Shown one piece after another: positions 1 through 8,785 of a DNA stretch of 64,000 nucleotides (position 1 is the stretch's first letter; the number at the start of each line of letters is the position of its first letter). Under the pieces are notes generated by a model, which was given only the letters and a program-made list of their open reading frames with translations, was not told the DNA's origin and did no database searches. The DNA comes from Pseudarthrobacter raffinosi (GTDB lineage: Bacteria; Actinomycetota; Actinomycetes; Actinomycetales; Micrococcaceae). A program made the position numbers and the translations under genes. The stretch covers positions 1 to 64,000 of the forward strand of contig NZ_JAMXBH010000009.1 of NCBI RefSeq assembly GCF_023913735.1. The letters are read 5' to 3'.

Positions 1-108
1 CCCGTCATCACCCACGAATACCCCCTCAGCCAAGGCCTGGAAGCCTTCGAAACAGCCAGGAACTCCGCCACATCAGGAAAAGTACTCCTCAACTTCCAAC
101 CGGAATAG
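1..108 (+). CDS. C-terminal end of a zinc-dependent alcohol / L-idonate 5-dehydrogenase-like protein (partial)
   Basis: Only the last 35 codons are in the window, in frame from base 1 to a TAG. The peptide (starting PVITHEYPLSQ, ending KVLLNFQPE) has the usual medium-chain dehydrogenase C-terminus: a TH motif, a helix with an EAF core and a final GKVLL strand. Family knowledge makes it a zinc-dependent sugar-alcohol or L-idonate 5-dehydrogenase. The neighbouring GntR regulator and gnd would fit gluconate/idonate catabolism, but this is context only, because neither the zinc ligands nor the Rossmann motif are visible here. Confidence 0.6.
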   Translation, partial: PVITHEYPLSQGLEAFETARNSATSGKVLLNFQPE

Positions 109-150
109 CACGATAAAGGACGCCCTGGTTCTGGCTGGTTCTGGGCGTTG

Positions 151-879
151 TCAGCTCCGGCGGACGGGAAGGAACACCCGGGGCTGGTCCGTCCACGTTC
201 CGGACAGCCGGGATGTGGTGCGGCGCATGATCTGTTCAGAAGCGGCCCGGGCCGTGGCGGCGTCCCCGGCGGCAACCGCTTCGGCGAGATCGACGTGCCA
301 CTGCAGCGCCCCCTCATGGGGGTGGTCCGGCATTAGTCCGTGGACCGTGCGCCCCGTCAGGGTCTCCGCCACCTGCCCCATCAGGTTGGCGAACATTTCG
401 TTCCCCGATCCGGAAAGCAGGACCGAGTGAAAGGCGATGTCCAGCTCCAGGAACTTCTGCGCGTCCCCGGAGTGGCCGGCGTCGCGCAGGGCATGGGCAA
501 TGTCCACCAGCTCACGCCGGAGCTGTGCCGGGGCATTGTTCGCGGCCAGCTCGGCAGCTGCGGGCTCGACGGCGGAGCGCAGTTCGATCAGTGACCGCAG
601 CTGGGCGCCGCGGGCGTCGCTGGACAGCCGCCAGCGGATGACCTGGGAATCGAAGGGGTTCCAGCGGCTCGGCGGCAGCACGCGGATCCCCACCCGCTTG
701 GTGGTTTCCACGAGGCCCAGGGACTGAAGGACCCGCACAGCCTCGCGGACCACGGAACGCGAAACCTGCAGTTCTTCCTCAAGATGCTCGGCCAGCATGA
801 TGTGTCCGGTGGGCAGCTCGCCCGTGATGATCCGGGTGCCAAGGTTCTCAATGGCACGGTGGTGCAGGCTGGTCGACAT
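151..879 (-). CDS. FadR-subfamily GntR transcriptional regulator
   Basis: Predicted 242-residue DNA-binding repressor. Residues about 8-70 form the GntR winged helix-turn-helix (AIENLGTRIITGELPTG, then VSRSVVREAVRVLQSLG), and residues about 95-230 form an all-helical FCD effector domain with the D..FH and H..L..A metal/ligand pattern (LDIAFHSVLLSGSGN, QWHVDLAEAV). The ATG at 877-879 was chosen because it gives the normal family length; the frame stays open upstream but the extra residues have no family character. It is divergent from gnd and follows a dehydrogenase on the other strand. GntR/FCD proteins beside gnd often answer to gluconate or a phosphorylated sugar acid; the ligand here is inferred, not shown. 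Confidence 0.87.
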   Translation of the reverse strand: MSTSLHHRAIENLGTRIITGELPTGHIMLAEHLEEELQVSRSVVREAVRVLQSLGLVETTKRVGIRVLPPSRWNPFDSQVIRWRLSSDARGAQLRSLIELRSAVEPAAAELAANNAPAQLRRELVDIAHALRDAGHSGDAQKFLELDIAFHSVLLSGSGNEMFANLMGQVAETLTGRTVHGLMPDHPHEGALQWHVDLAEAVAAGDAATARAASEQIMRRTTSRLSGTWTDQPRVFLPVRRS

Positions 880-1051
880 GGACTCAAGCCTAAACTGGGA
901 TTGACTGGCCCCGTTCCACAAAGTGGGCACCGCTTCCCTCATGCCGATTGAATATATATGCTTTATTAGGATCCATCGGTTCGTGACAGCATGCTTCGCA
1001 GCGAACGCGGAGCCATCTGCACATCCATTGCACAACGAAATTGGAGTTTTG
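880..1051. promoter_or_regulatory. Divergent intergenic region between the GntR gene and gnd
   Basis: This 172-bp gap must hold promoters for both divergent genes. It contains a strikingly AT-rich island at about 946-968 (ATTGAATATATATGCTTTAT) inside otherwise GC-rich DNA, the best candidate for a promoter/operator. I could not fix an exact -35/-10 pair or a clean palindrome. The gnd ribosome-binding site is GGAG at 1043-1046, six bases before the ATG. Confidence 0.35.
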
Positions 1052-2488
1052 ATGTCTGCACACATCGGTGTCACCGGCCTTGCGGTGATGGGCGCTAACC
1101 TGGCCCGCAACCTGGCCCGCAACGGCTTCACCGTTGCCCTGCACAACAGGTCCGTCGAAAAGACCGACGCGCTGCTCGAAAAGCACGGCACGGACGGCGA
1201 CTTTGTCCGCACCGAAACGCTGCAGGAACTTGTTGACTCGCTGGAGAAGCCCCGCCGCGTCCTGATCATGGTCAAGGCCGGCAAGCCGGTTGACTCGGTC
1301 ATCGAGCAGCTTGAACCCCTCCTGGAAGCCGGCGACATCATCATCGACGCCGGAAACTCCCACTACGAGGACACCCGCCGCCGCGAAGCCGCGCTGGCGA
1401 AGAAGGACCTGCACTTCGTCGGCATCGGCGTCTCCGGCGGTGAGGAAGGTGCCCTGAACGGCCCGTCCATCATGCCCGGTGGTTCCAAGGAGTCCTACGA
1501 CGCCCTCGGCCCGCTGCTCGAAAAGATCTCCGCGCACGTCGACGGCAAGCCCTGCTGCGCCTGGATCGGCACCGACGGGGCCGGCCACTTCGTCAAGATG
1601 GTCCACAACGGCATCGAATACGCCGACATGCAGGTCATCGGCGAAGCCTTCGACCTCCTCCGCTCCGGCGCCGGCATCGAACCCGCAGACCAGGCCAAGA
1701 TCTTCGAAGAATGGAACAAGGGCGAACTCGCCTCCTTCCTGATCGAAATCTCCGCCGAGGTCCTGGGCCACGTTGACACCCGCACCGGCAAGCCGTTCGT
1801 CGACGTTGTGGTGGATGCCGCAGGCCAGAAGGGCACCGGACGCTGGACAGTCATCTCCGCGCTGGAGCTTGGTTCCCCGACGTCGGGCATCGCCGAGTCG
1901 GTCTTCGCCCGCGCCCTGTCATCACAGTCCGAGCAGCGCAAGATCGCCCAGGAGCTCCTCGCCGGTGAGGAAATCGCCGTCGACGTTCCGGACACCTTTG
2001 TTGAGGACGTCCGCCAGGCGCTGTACGCGTCCAAGCTGGTTTCCTACGCCCAGGGCCTGGACATGCTGACTTCAGCAGCCAAGGAATACGGCTGGGACCT
2101 CAAGCTGGACGAGATCGCTTCGCTGTGGCGCGGCGGCTGCATCATCCGTGCAGAGCTGCTCAAGGAAATCACCAACGCCTACGCCGCCGAAGACAAGCCG
2201 GCCAACCTGCTGTTCGCCCCGGCGTTCACCAAGGCCATCGCCGAGGTCCTGCCGGCATGGCGCCGCGTGGTCTCCACCGCCGTCCAGCTCGGCATCCCCG
2301 TGCCGGTCTTCTCCTCTTCACTGGCCTACTACGACGGCCTGCGCCGCAAGCGACTGCCGGCCGCAGTGATCCAGGGCCAGCGTGACCTCTTCGGCGCGCA
2401 CACCTACGGCCGCGTCGACGCTGAGGGCACGTTCCACACCTTGTGGGGCGAGGACAAGTCTGAAATCGAAGCAGTGGACACGCACTAA
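1052..2488 (+). CDS. gnd: 6-phosphogluconate dehydrogenase, decarboxylating
   Basis: Cytosolic enzyme of the oxidative pentose phosphate pathway that converts 6-phosphogluconate and NADP+ to ribulose 5-phosphate, CO2 and NADPH. The 478-residue product matches the long (about 470) homodimeric class. The N-terminal Rossmann motif GLAVMGANLARN is at residues 9-20. The substrate-site block with the catalytic lysine (HFVKMVHNGIEYA) has Lys at about 182. The helical C-terminal domain ends with the substrate-contacting YGRVDAEGTFHTLW segment. The start at 1052 has a GGAG box and gives the canonical MSAHIGVTGLAVMG beginning. It is divergent from a GntR regulator that may control it, and is followed by a strong hairpin. 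Confidence 0.97.
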   Translation: MSAHIGVTGLAVMGANLARNLARNGFTVALHNRSVEKTDALLEKHGTDGDFVRTETLQELVDSLEKPRRVLIMVKAGKPVDSVIEQLEPLLEAGDIIIDAGNSHYEDTRRREAALAKKDLHFVGIGVSGGEEGALNGPSIMPGGSKESYDALGPLLEKISAHVDGKPCCAWIGTDGAGHFVKMVHNGIEYADMQVIGEAFDLLRSGAGIEPADQAKIFEEWNKGELASFLIEISAEVLGHVDTRTGKPFVDVVVDAAGQKGTGRWTVISALELGSPTSGIAESVFARALSSQSEQRKIAQELLAGEEIAVDVPDTFVEDVRQALYASKLVSYAQGLDMLTSAAKEYGWDLKLDEIASLWRGGCIIRAELLKEITNAYAAEDKPANLLFAPAFTKAIAEVLPAWRRVVSTAVQLGIPVPVFSSSLAYYDGLRRKRLPAAVIQGQRDLFGAHTYGRVDAEGTFHTLWGEDKSEIEAVDTH

Positions 2489-2524
2489 TCCCCATGCTCT
2501 GATTGCATCAAGCTGCAAACCCTG

Positions 2525-2563
2525 CGGCCGGCACTTCCCGGATATTCTGGGAGCTGCCGGCCG
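2525..2563 (+). terminator. Hairpin terminator after gnd
   Basis: Inverted repeat CGGCCGGCA (2525-2533) / TGCCGGCCG (2555-2563), with partial pairing of CTTCCC and GGGAG inside. No long T-tract follows. It sits 37 bases after the gnd stop codon and before the ribosome-binding site of the next gene. Confidence 0.6.
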
Positions 2564-2613
2564 TTGGCGTTTCCGGCAGCAGCCGCGGTGTCCGTCCATA
2601 CCAAGGAGTCAGA

Positions 2614-3447
2614 ATGCCCAAGCCAGTCGCATTTGTTACGGGAGCTTCCACGGGTATCGGCTTCGAGGCGGCGAAGAAGCTCAGCAGCCATGGCTTCATC
2701 GTCTACGCTGGCGCCCGCCGCGTGGACAGGATGGAGCCGCTGAAAGCGCTGGGCGTCCAGGTCCTGGCACTGGACGTGACGGACGACGACTCGATGCGTG
2801 CCGCCGTCGGCCGTGTCCTGGAAGAACGAGGGCGGATAGACGTTCTGGTCAACAACGCCGGCTACGGGTCCTACGGGGCGCTGGAACAGGTGGACCTGGC
2901 CGAAGGCCGGCGCCAATTCGAAGTGAACGTCTTTGGCCTTGCCAGGATGACCCAGCTGGTCCTGCCGGCCATGCGGAGTGCGGGCCGGGGCAGGATCATC
3001 AACATCTCGTCCATCGGCGGAAAATTCTACGAACCCCTCGGTGCCTGGTACCACGCCACGAAGTTCGCCGTTGAGGGCATGAGCGATGCGCTGCGGCTGG
3101 AACTCAAGCCGCACGGCATCGACGTCGCCGTTATTGAACCGGCAAGTACGCTCAGCGAATGGGGCCGGATTTCCGCTGACGGGCTGTTGGCCAGCAGCGG
3201 CGAGGGGCCGTACGCCGCCCAGGCAAAGCACATGGCGGATGTCCTGGCGTCCACGGACAGGCCGGAGACGTCAACGCAGCCAGCGGTGATTGCTGCGGCT
3301 GTACTGCACGCGGCCACGGCTGCGCGTCCCCGGACCCGGTATCCGGTGGGCAGGGGAGCGGCAGCCATTCTGGGCCTGCGGCGCGTCCTGCCGGACCGGA
3401 TCTATGACGCGGTGGTCATGGCAGTCCTGAAGCGTGTTGCCGGGTAG
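2614..3447 (+). CDS. SDR-family NAD(P)-dependent oxidoreductase
   Basis: Classical short-chain dehydrogenase/reductase of 277 residues. The cofactor motif TGASTGIG lies at residues 9-16, the NNAG motif (VNNAGYGSYG) at about 83-92, the catalytic serine in ISSIGGKF and the catalytic YHATK about 13 residues later. Beyond residue 185 there is a C-terminal extension typical of oxidoreductases acting on lipophilic substrates (retinol or steroid dehydrogenase-like annotation). The substrate is unknown. Start ATG 2614 has an AAGGAG box at 2603-2608. It is convergent with cysE and follows the gnd terminator, so it is probably transcribed alone. Confidence 0.85.
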   Translation: MPKPVAFVTGASTGIGFEAAKKLSSHGFIVYAGARRVDRMEPLKALGVQVLALDVTDDDSMRAAVGRVLEERGRIDVLVNNAGYGSYGALEQVDLAEGRRQFEVNVFGLARMTQLVLPAMRSAGRGRIINISSIGGKFYEPLGAWYHATKFAVEGMSDALRLELKPHGIDVAVIEPASTLSEWGRISADGLLASSGEGPYAAQAKHMADVLASTDRPETSTQPAVIAAAVLHAATAARPRTRYPVGRGAAAILGLRRVLPDRIYDAVVMAVLKRVAG

Positions 3448-3463
3448 AGGCTGCAGTAACGGA

Positions 3464-4048
3464 TCAGATCCGGTATTCGATGTCGTACTCGGCCGGATCC
3501 ACTGCGGGTTTGGTTTCGCGCTGGGCATCGCGGTGGCGCCACTTGGCGGGCACTCCGGTGACAATCGATTCCGGCGGCGCGTCCTTGACCACCACGGCGT
3601 TGGCGCCCACGGCGCTGTCCCGGCCGATGGTGATGGGTCCCAGGATCTTGGCCCCGGCACCGATGGTGACCCGGTCCTCAATGGTGGGGTGGCGCTTGAC
3701 CTTGGCCAGGGAGCGGCCGCCCAACGTGACGCCGTGATAGATCATCACGTCTTCGCCGATTTCGGCGGTCTCGCCGATGACCACACCCATACCGTGGTCG
3801 ATGAAGAAGCGCCGGCCGATCGTGGCGCCGGGATGGATCTCGATTCCGGTCAGGAAGCGGCCCAGCTGCGACACCAGCCGCGCCGGGAACCGCAGCCCCG
3901 GGCTTTGCCACATACGGTGCGTCAGCCGGTGGATCCAGATGGCGTGCAGCCCCGAATAGGCGAAAAAGTTCTCAAAAGAACCTCGAGCCGCCGGGTCGTG
4001 TGACCGGGCGGCGTCGAGGTCTTCCTTCAGTCTTGCGAAAAAGCCCAC
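3464..4048 (-). CDS. cysE: Serine O-acetyltransferase
   Basis: Transfers acetyl from acetyl-CoA to L-serine, giving O-acetylserine for CysK. At 194 residues it is the short (EpsC-like) form. An N-terminal helical region ([20 protein letters not shown]) precedes a left-handed beta-helix of hexapeptide repeats from about residue 72 ([18 protein letters not shown], then [11 protein letters not shown] and GVTLGG), with the active-site DHG and the acetyl-CoA-binding GAGAKILG and GANAVVV turns. The start codon is GTG at 4046-4048. It lies 39 bases downstream of cysK on the same strand, so the two form a cysK-cysE operon. The C-terminal tail is somewhat extended and charged. Confidence 0.95.
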   Translation of the reverse strand: MGFFARLKEDLDAARSHDPAARGSFENFFAYSGLHAIWIHRLTHRMWQSPGLRFPARLVSQLGRFLTGIEIHPGATIGRRFFIDHGMGVVIGETAEIGEDVMIYHGVTLGGRSLAKVKRHPTIEDRVTIGAGAKILGPITIGRDSAVGANAVVVKDAPPESIVTGVPAKWRHRDAQRETKPAVDPAEYDIEYRI

Positions 4049-4087
4049 AAAGTTCTTTCTACAGGAAACGGGGCGACAACGGACTGA

Positions 4088-5023
4088 TCAGCCGCGGATG
4101 TCGTCATAGAGCACGGTGGAGATGTAACGCTCACCGAAGTCGCAGACAACCGCCACGATCAGCTTGCCGGCATTCTCCGGACGCTTGGCAAGTTCCAGGG
4201 CACCCCAGACGATGGCGCCGGAGGAGATGCCGCCGAGGATGCCTTCCTTGACGCCAAGTTCACGGGCGACGCGGACGGAATCCTCCAGGGTGGCGTCCAG
4301 GACTTCGTCGTAGACGTTGGTGTCCAGGATTTCCGGGATGAAGTTGGCGCCGATGCCCTGGATCTTGTGCGGCCCGGGAGCGCCGCCGTTCAGGATGGCG
4401 GAGTCCTTCGGTTCGATGGCCACAATCTGGACGTCAGGATTGCGTTCCTTCAGGACCTGGCCGACGCCGGTGACGGTTCCGCCGGTGCCGATGCCGGCGA
4501 CGAAGATGTCCACCTTGCCGTCGGTGTCGGACCAGATTTCCTCGGCGGTGGTGGTGCGGTGGATCTCAGGGTTGGCCTCGTTGGCGAACTGCTGGGCCCA
4601 GATGGAGTTCTCCGTGTTGGCCACGATTTCCTGGGCCTTTTCCACGGCGCCGCGCATGCCCTCGGAACCCGGGGTCAGCACAATTTCGGCACCGAACGCG
4701 CGCAGCATAACGCGGCGTTCGGTGGACATGGTCTCCGGCATGGTCAGGATGACCTTGTAGCCGCGGGCAGCGCCCACCATGGCCAGGGCGATGCCGGTGT
4801 TGCCGGAAGTGCCTTCAACGATGGTGCCGCCGGGCTTGAGGGCGCCGGACTTCTCGGCGGCGTCAACGATGGCCACGCCGATGCGATCCTTGACGCTGTT
4901 TGCCGGGTTGTAGAACTCCAGCTTGACGGCCACAGTGGCGCCCAGGCCCTCGGTGAGCCGGTTCAGGCGGACCAGCGGAGTGCCGCCGACCAACTGCGTT
5001 ACATCGTCATAGATCCGTGCCAT
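4088..5023 (-). CDS. cysK: Cysteine synthase A (O-acetylserine sulfhydrylase)
   Basis: PLP enzyme that makes L-cysteine from O-acetylserine and sulfide. The 311-residue protein begins [20 protein letters not shown], the standard CysK N-terminus. The Schiff-base lysine is K45 in NPANSVKDR, the substrate loop is [12 protein letters not shown] at about 70-81, the phosphate-binding loop is [12 protein letters not shown] near 175-186, and GISSGA is near 262. The start at 5021-5023 is set by this conserved beginning; an upstream in-frame ATG adds seven residues without family support. It is first in an operon with cysE, coupling acetylserine supply and use. Confidence 0.97.
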   Translation of the reverse strand: MARIYDDVTQLVGGTPLVRLNRLTEGLGATVAVKLEFYNPANSVKDRIGVAIVDAAEKSGALKPGGTIVEGTSGNTGIALAMVGAARGYKVILTMPETMSTERRVMLRAFGAEIVLTPGSEGMRGAVEKAQEIVANTENSIWAQQFANEANPEIHRTTTAEEIWSDTDGKVDIFVAGIGTGGTVTGVGQVLKERNPDVQIVAIEPKDSAILNGGAPGPHKIQGIGANFIPEILDTNVYDEVLDATLEDSVRVARELGVKEGILGGISSGAIVWGALELAKRPENAGKLIVAVVCDFGERYISTVLYDDIRG

Positions 5024-5087
5024 GTAGATATGCCTATCTCTCAAGAGTGAATGCTGAGGTCAGCCTAACGATGGCTGAGCGGCGCTG

Positions 5088-5612
5088 CTAAGCATTAAGC
5101 CATGCAGAGTAATATTTCCTGGCCTTGGCGAGCTTGGGATTGATGATCACCTGGCAGTAGCCCTGCTCGGGATACTTGGCGTAGTAGTCCTGATGGACCT
5201 CCTCCGCGGCATGGAACCGCGGCAGCCGGCTGACCTCGGTCACAATCGGGTGCGACCACAGCGCCTGGTTCCGTTCGATGGCTTCCTCGAAGAGAATCTT
5301 CTCCTCGGTGGTCTCATAGAACATGGACGAGCGGTACTGGGTGCCGACGTCGTACCCTTGGCGGTTGAGCGTGGTGGGATCGTGCAGGGCAAAGAACATG
5401 TCCAGGATGACCTCGGCCGGAATGACGGCCTCGTCAAAGGTGACGGCCACAACTTCGGCATGGCCGGTGGTCCCGCCGCAGACGGAGTAGTAGTCGGGGT
5501 ACGGGTCGTGGCCGCCCGTATAGCCGGAAACCACCGAGCTGACGCCTTTGGTTATCTGGTAAACGGCGTCAAGGCACCAGAAGCAGCCTCCACCAAGAAC
5601 AAAAGTTTTCAT
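5088..5612 (-). CDS. msrA: Peptide-methionine (S)-S-oxide reductase
   Basis: Repairs the S-epimer of oxidised methionine in proteins. The 174-residue product carries the catalytic motif GGCFWC with the nucleophilic Cys at residue 10, followed by the conserved YTGGH and HAEVVAVTFDE blocks and the late DYYAKYPEQGYC segment that supplies a resolving cysteine. The ATG at 5610-5612 is preceded by an AGAGG box and places the catalytic cysteine at the usual position; the long upstream open frame is not coding-like. It is divergent from the Nif3 gene and stands alone. Confidence 0.96.
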   Translation of the reverse strand: MKTFVLGGGCFWCLDAVYQITKGVSSVVSGYTGGHDPYPDYYSVCGGTTGHAEVVAVTFDEAVIPAEVILDMFFALHDPTTLNRQGYDVGTQYRSSMFYETTEEKILFEEAIERNQALWSHPIVTEVSRLPRFHAAEEVHQDYYAKYPEQGYCQVIINPKLAKARKYYSAWLNA

Positions 5613-5711
5613 GACCTCTTCAATGGTTGAGTGCCCCGGATGATTCCCTGACCACCTTACGAGACTGTGACACATGCGGGCCAGATGGCTCCATGGGGTA
5701 AAAATGAGACT

Positions 5712-6635
5712 ATGGAACCTGTGAACACCGGCGTTACAGATGCGGACAAGCACGACGACGGCACCCTTACCGGGGAGGACGCTGCAGCGGATGGTCCAGC
5801 TGCTCCCACGCTGGGCCAGGTGCTGCTGGCGGTCGAGGAACTCTGGCCCGAGTCCCTGGCCGAAAACTGGGACGAAGTTGGGCTCGTGGCCGGCCACCCC
5901 TCAGCGCCCGTTACCAGGGTGATGTTCGCCGTTGATCCCACGCTCACGGTGATCGAGGAAGCCGTGGAATGGGGTGCCGAGCTCCTGATCACCCACCACC
6001 CCTTGCTCCTCAAAGGCGTCACGTCGGTGGCCGCCACCACTGCCAAAGGGCAGGCCATCCACCGTCTCATCGAGTCCGGCACCGCTCTCCTGACCGTTCA
6101 CACCAACGGTGATTCCGCCGTCGGGGGCGTTTCCGACGTCCTGGCTGATGCGCTGGGACTGGAGGGCGTTGTCCCGCTGACCGTTGCCGCAAACGGCCTG
6201 CCCGAGGAAGGCATCGGACGCGTGGGTGATCTGGCGGACGTGATGAGCCTGGGCGATTTCGCAGCCAGGGTGTTCGGCATCCTGCCGTCGGTGGCCGGGG
6301 GAGTCCGCGTGTCCGGGGATAAGGATGGGCTGGTGCGGCGTATTGCGGTTTGCGGCGGGGCCGGGGATTCCCTGTTTAACGAAGTGCGGGCCAACAACGC
6401 CGACGTCTATGTCACCGCCGACCTCCGGCACCATCCGGCGTCCGAAGCCCGGGAAGCGGCAGTGAACGGCCGGCCGTACCTGATTGACGTTTCGCACTTC
6501 GCCAGCGAATGGCTCTGGCTGCCCGCCGCTGCGTCGGCACTGGGCAATGTGCTCGCCGATCAGGGCCACGACGTCGAGATCCAGGTAAGTACCACCAACA
6601 GCGATCCGTGGGACTTCATTCTGACGCCGGGCTAA
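5712..6635 (+). CDS. Nif3-like dinuclear metal-centre hexameric protein
   Basis: 307-residue member of the Nif3/YbgI family, ring-shaped proteins with a two-metal site and no firmly agreed substrate (some are annotated GTP cyclohydrolase I type 2). After a variable acidic leader of about 35 residues the family starts at GQVLLAVEELWPESLAENWD. Metal-site motifs are ITHHPLLLKG (about 95-104), VHTNGD (about 130) and the C-terminal ADLRHHPASEA and DVSHFASEW blocks. The ATG at 5712 was chosen as the first plausible start; a GTG three codons later is also possible. It runs toward the zinc-ribbon protein gene 127 bases downstream, a common actinobacterial pairing. Confidence 0.88.
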   Translation: MEPVNTGVTDADKHDDGTLTGEDAAADGPAAPTLGQVLLAVEELWPESLAENWDEVGLVAGHPSAPVTRVMFAVDPTLTVIEEAVEWGAELLITHHPLLLKGVTSVAATTAKGQAIHRLIESGTALLTVHTNGDSAVGGVSDVLADALGLEGVVPLTVAANGLPEEGIGRVGDLADVMSLGDFAARVFGILPSVAGGVRVSGDKDGLVRRIAVCGGAGDSLFNEVRANNADVYVTADLRHHPASEAREAAVNGRPYLIDVSHFASEWLWLPAAASALGNVLADQGHDVEIQVSTTNSDPWDFILTPG

Positions 6636-6762
6636 GCCTGGCGTGCGAACTCCGGAGCCGGTGGGGACCTGTCGAGCCTGGGGAGCACGCTAGGCGCTAG
6701 AGTCTATAGAGCGCCGATACGGTGCCCGGCTTCGGCCGGATTGGATTTAGCGGAGGTAAATA

Positions 6763-7518
6763 GTGGCCAAGGCAGCACCGGCGGAACAGTTGAAGTTGCT
6801 CGAACTGCAGGGGCTGGACGCAAAGCTCAAGTCCCTCTCCAACCGCCGTCGCGCCCTGGAAACTGATCCTCGGATCGAGGACCTGCAGTCAGCCCTTTCC
6901 GTCGCCAACGGTGAACTCGGCTCCGCCAAGATGGCCGTCCATGACGCCGAGGCCGAGCTGAAGCGCGCCGAGGCCGACGTCGAACAGGTCGCCTCCCGCA
7001 TCGAACGCGACGAAGCCCGGCTCAACAGCGGAACAGGGCTGTCAAAGGACCTCGTGGCCCTGCAGAAGGACATTGCCTCCCTCAACAAGCGCCGGTCCGA
7101 CCTTGAAGACGTGGAGTTGGAAGTCCTGGAACGCCTGGATTCGCTGCGCGAGCGCCAGGCTGCCCAGCAGCTCATCGTGGACAACGTCCAGGGCTCGTTC
7201 GGAGGCATCCGCGCCGAACTCGATGAGGCCCTGGCCGAGGTGGCCGCTGAAGCGACCGTTGTCCGCGGCAAGCGTGCCGAATTCGCTGCAGGACTCGACG
7301 CCGGGATGCTGGCTATTTACGAAAAGACGCTCGCTAAGCGGGGAGTGGGCGCCGCCCGGTTGTTCCACGGAACCTCTGAAGCCTCCGGCATGAAGCTGAG
7401 CCCCGGAGACCTCGCAGAAATCAAGGCCGCCGCCGAAGACGACATTGTGTTCTGCCCGGACTCCGGCGCCATCCTCGTGCGCTCCGCCGAGTGGAACACC
7501 CCCGCCCCAACTGCCTAG
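6763..7518 (+). CDS. Coiled-coil protein of the C4 zinc-ribbon family, with the zinc ribbon degenerate
   Basis: 251-residue protein. Residues about 5-180 are a long heptad-rich coiled coil (KLLELQGLDAKLKSLSNRRR onward). The C-terminal domain corresponds to the zinc ribbon of the CT398/HP0958-like family, but of the four expected cysteines only one is left: the first CxxC is replaced by GTSEASG and the last reads FCPDSG. Zinc binding is therefore unlikely. Function is unknown here; some relatives link to flagella or RNA. The GTG start at 6763 has a good GGAGG at 6752-6756. It follows Nif3 and converges with yaaA across a long palindrome. Confidence 0.82.
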   Translation: MAKAAPAEQLKLLELQGLDAKLKSLSNRRRALETDPRIEDLQSALSVANGELGSAKMAVHDAEAELKRAEADVEQVASRIERDEARLNSGTGLSKDLVALQKDIASLNKRRSDLEDVELEVLERLDSLRERQAAQQLIVDNVQGSFGGIRAELDEALAEVAAEATVVRGKRAEFAAGLDAGMLAIYEKTLAKRGVGAARLFHGTSEASGMKLSPGDLAEIKAAAEDDIVFCPDSGAILVRSAEWNTPAPTA

Positions 7519-7521
7519 CAG

Positions 7522-7587
7522 CCCATGTAAGTAGCACTAACTGTCGTTTTGAACGTTCAAAACGACAGTTAGTGCTACTTAGTTGGG
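7522..7587. repeat. 66-nt palindromic intergenic repeat, copy 1 (bidirectional terminator-like)
   Basis: Bases 7528-7581 are a perfect 54-bp palindrome centred on GAACGTTC, flanked by CCCA (7522-7525) and TGGG (7584-7587). It lies between the stops of two convergent genes and contains the yaaA stop codon (7579-7581). A second 66-nt copy with the same plan is at 29266-29331. The position suits transcription termination from both sides, but the conservation of sequence suggests a dispersed repeat. Confidence 0.85.
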
Positions 7588-8343
7588 AAGGATGATGTTC
7601 AGGGCGTGCGGTTTCCGCGCTGAACCGTCAACCAACTCCGCGTCCCATTTCTCGCGCGCGGCCTTCAGCAGCTGTACCGGGGTCTGCGGGGCGTTGCCGC
7701 GGCGGGCAAGCAGGTGCCGTGCCAGCTCGCCGCGCGTGTGTTTCGCGAAGTGGCTGACCACCTTGCGCACCCCGTTGACCTCGGTGAACACGTTGATGGC
7801 CACCGTCTGAGCCGGCGGTGGTGCCCATGCCACGGCATACGTGCTGGAGCGGCAGTCCACGAGCAGATGCCCGGACACCGACTCCGCGAGGGCTTCCGAA
7901 AGCTGCGGCTTCCAGAACGAGGCGAGGCGGCCGACGTCGGGCAGTGCCGTTCCCATCGACAGCCGGTAGGCGGGCACACGATCGGCGAAGCGGATGGCAC
8001 CCCACAGGGCCGAGATCACGAGCACCGAACCATCGGCCTTCCGGCGCTGCGCCGGGGTCAGCGTTTTGTAGCCGAGGGCGTCGTACAGAACGCCCGAATA
8101 AATCTGGTGCGCAGGGGCCGCCGGTTCGGCGTGGAGCCGGGTGTTGCGTTCGACGTCGTCCTGCAGTGATGCGCCGACGCCGAGCAGCGCGAGGGCATCC
8201 TCATGTGCACTCACCGTCCCCAGCGCTTCCAGGACCTTGGCCCGGTAGGTGTTGAGTTCAGGAAAACTCAGTGACGGCCAGTCGACGGCGGACCCGCGGA
8301 CTGCGGGGGTCTTGCCTTCGGAGGGGGGAAGCAGAATCAGCAC
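7579..8343 (-). CDS. yaaA: YaaA-family peroxide stress protein
   Basis: 254-residue member of the UPF0246/YaaA family, which in Escherichia coli limits Fenton damage by lowering free iron during peroxide stress and has DNA-binding ability. The N-terminus MLILLPPSEGKT is diagnostic. Other family blocks are QIYSGVLYDALGY, the ISALWGAIRFADRVPAYRLSMG segment (split here by position about 120-140), DCRSSTYAVAW and VVSHFAKHTRGELAR. The ATG is at 8341-8343. It is convergent with the zinc-ribbon gene, and its stop codon is inside the palindromic repeat. Role in this organism is inferred from the family. Confidence 0.9.
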   Translation of the reverse strand: MLILLPPSEGKTPAVRGSAVDWPSLSFPELNTYRAKVLEALGTVSAHEDALALLGVGASLQDDVERNTRLHAEPAAPAHQIYSGVLYDALGYKTLTPAQRRKADGSVLVISALWGAIRFADRVPAYRLSMGTALPDVGRLASFWKPQLSEALAESVSGHLLVDCRSSTYAVAWAPPPAQTVAINVFTEVNGVRKVVSHFAKHTRGELARHLLARRGNAPQTPVQLLKAAREKWDAELVDGSARKPHALNIILPN

Positions 8344-8396
8344 CGTACGATCCTACCGGCGACTGAGGGGCCTCCTTCCGGCGGTAGACTGGCTGC

Positions 8397-8785
8397 GGAT
8401 GGGTTGACCAGGCGGCCGCGCGTCACGCAAGTGGCTCGAGGAACGTCCGGGCTCCGCAGGGCAGGGTGGTGGGTAACGCCCACTCGGGGTAACCCGCAGG
8501 CCAGTGCCACAGAGAACAGACCGCCTGCGTCTTCCGGCAACGGAAGCTCAGCAGGTAAGGGTGAAACGGTGGTGTAAGAGACCACCAGCTTCCCGGGTGA
8601 CCGGGAAGGCTAGGTAAACCCCACCCGGAGCAAGGCCAGACAGGACACGTTTGAGGGCTGCCCGCCCGAGTGTCCGGGTAGGCCGCTGGAGGGCGTCGGC
8701 AACGGCGTCCGTAGATGGATGGCCGCTACTCCCGCGCTGGTAACGGCACGGGAGCACAGAACCCGGCGTATCGGTCAACCCATCC
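8397..8785 (+). ncRNA. rnpB: RNase P RNA (type A)
   Basis: Catalytic RNA that removes tRNA 5' leaders. The ends form the P1 helix: GGATGGGTTGACC (8397-8409) pairs perfectly with GGTCAACCCATCC (8773-8785). Internally the hallmark conserved blocks are visible: GAGGAACGTCCGGGCTCC (about 8438-8455), CAGGGTGGTGGGTAACGCC, CAGTGCCACAGAGAACAGACC, GGTAAGGGTGAAACGG, AGAGACCACCAGC, and the 3' CGGCGTATCGG before P1. Total length of about 389 nt is right for an actinobacterial type A RNA. It is divergent from yaaA. Confidence 0.97.

Noticed and set aside
890..1771. Long minus-strand frames opposite gnd, and similar long antisense frames opposite rne, ileS, obg and ettA
   Set aside because: They mirror the codon bias of the true genes (high-GC third positions on the other strand) and have no family motifs; they are shadows.
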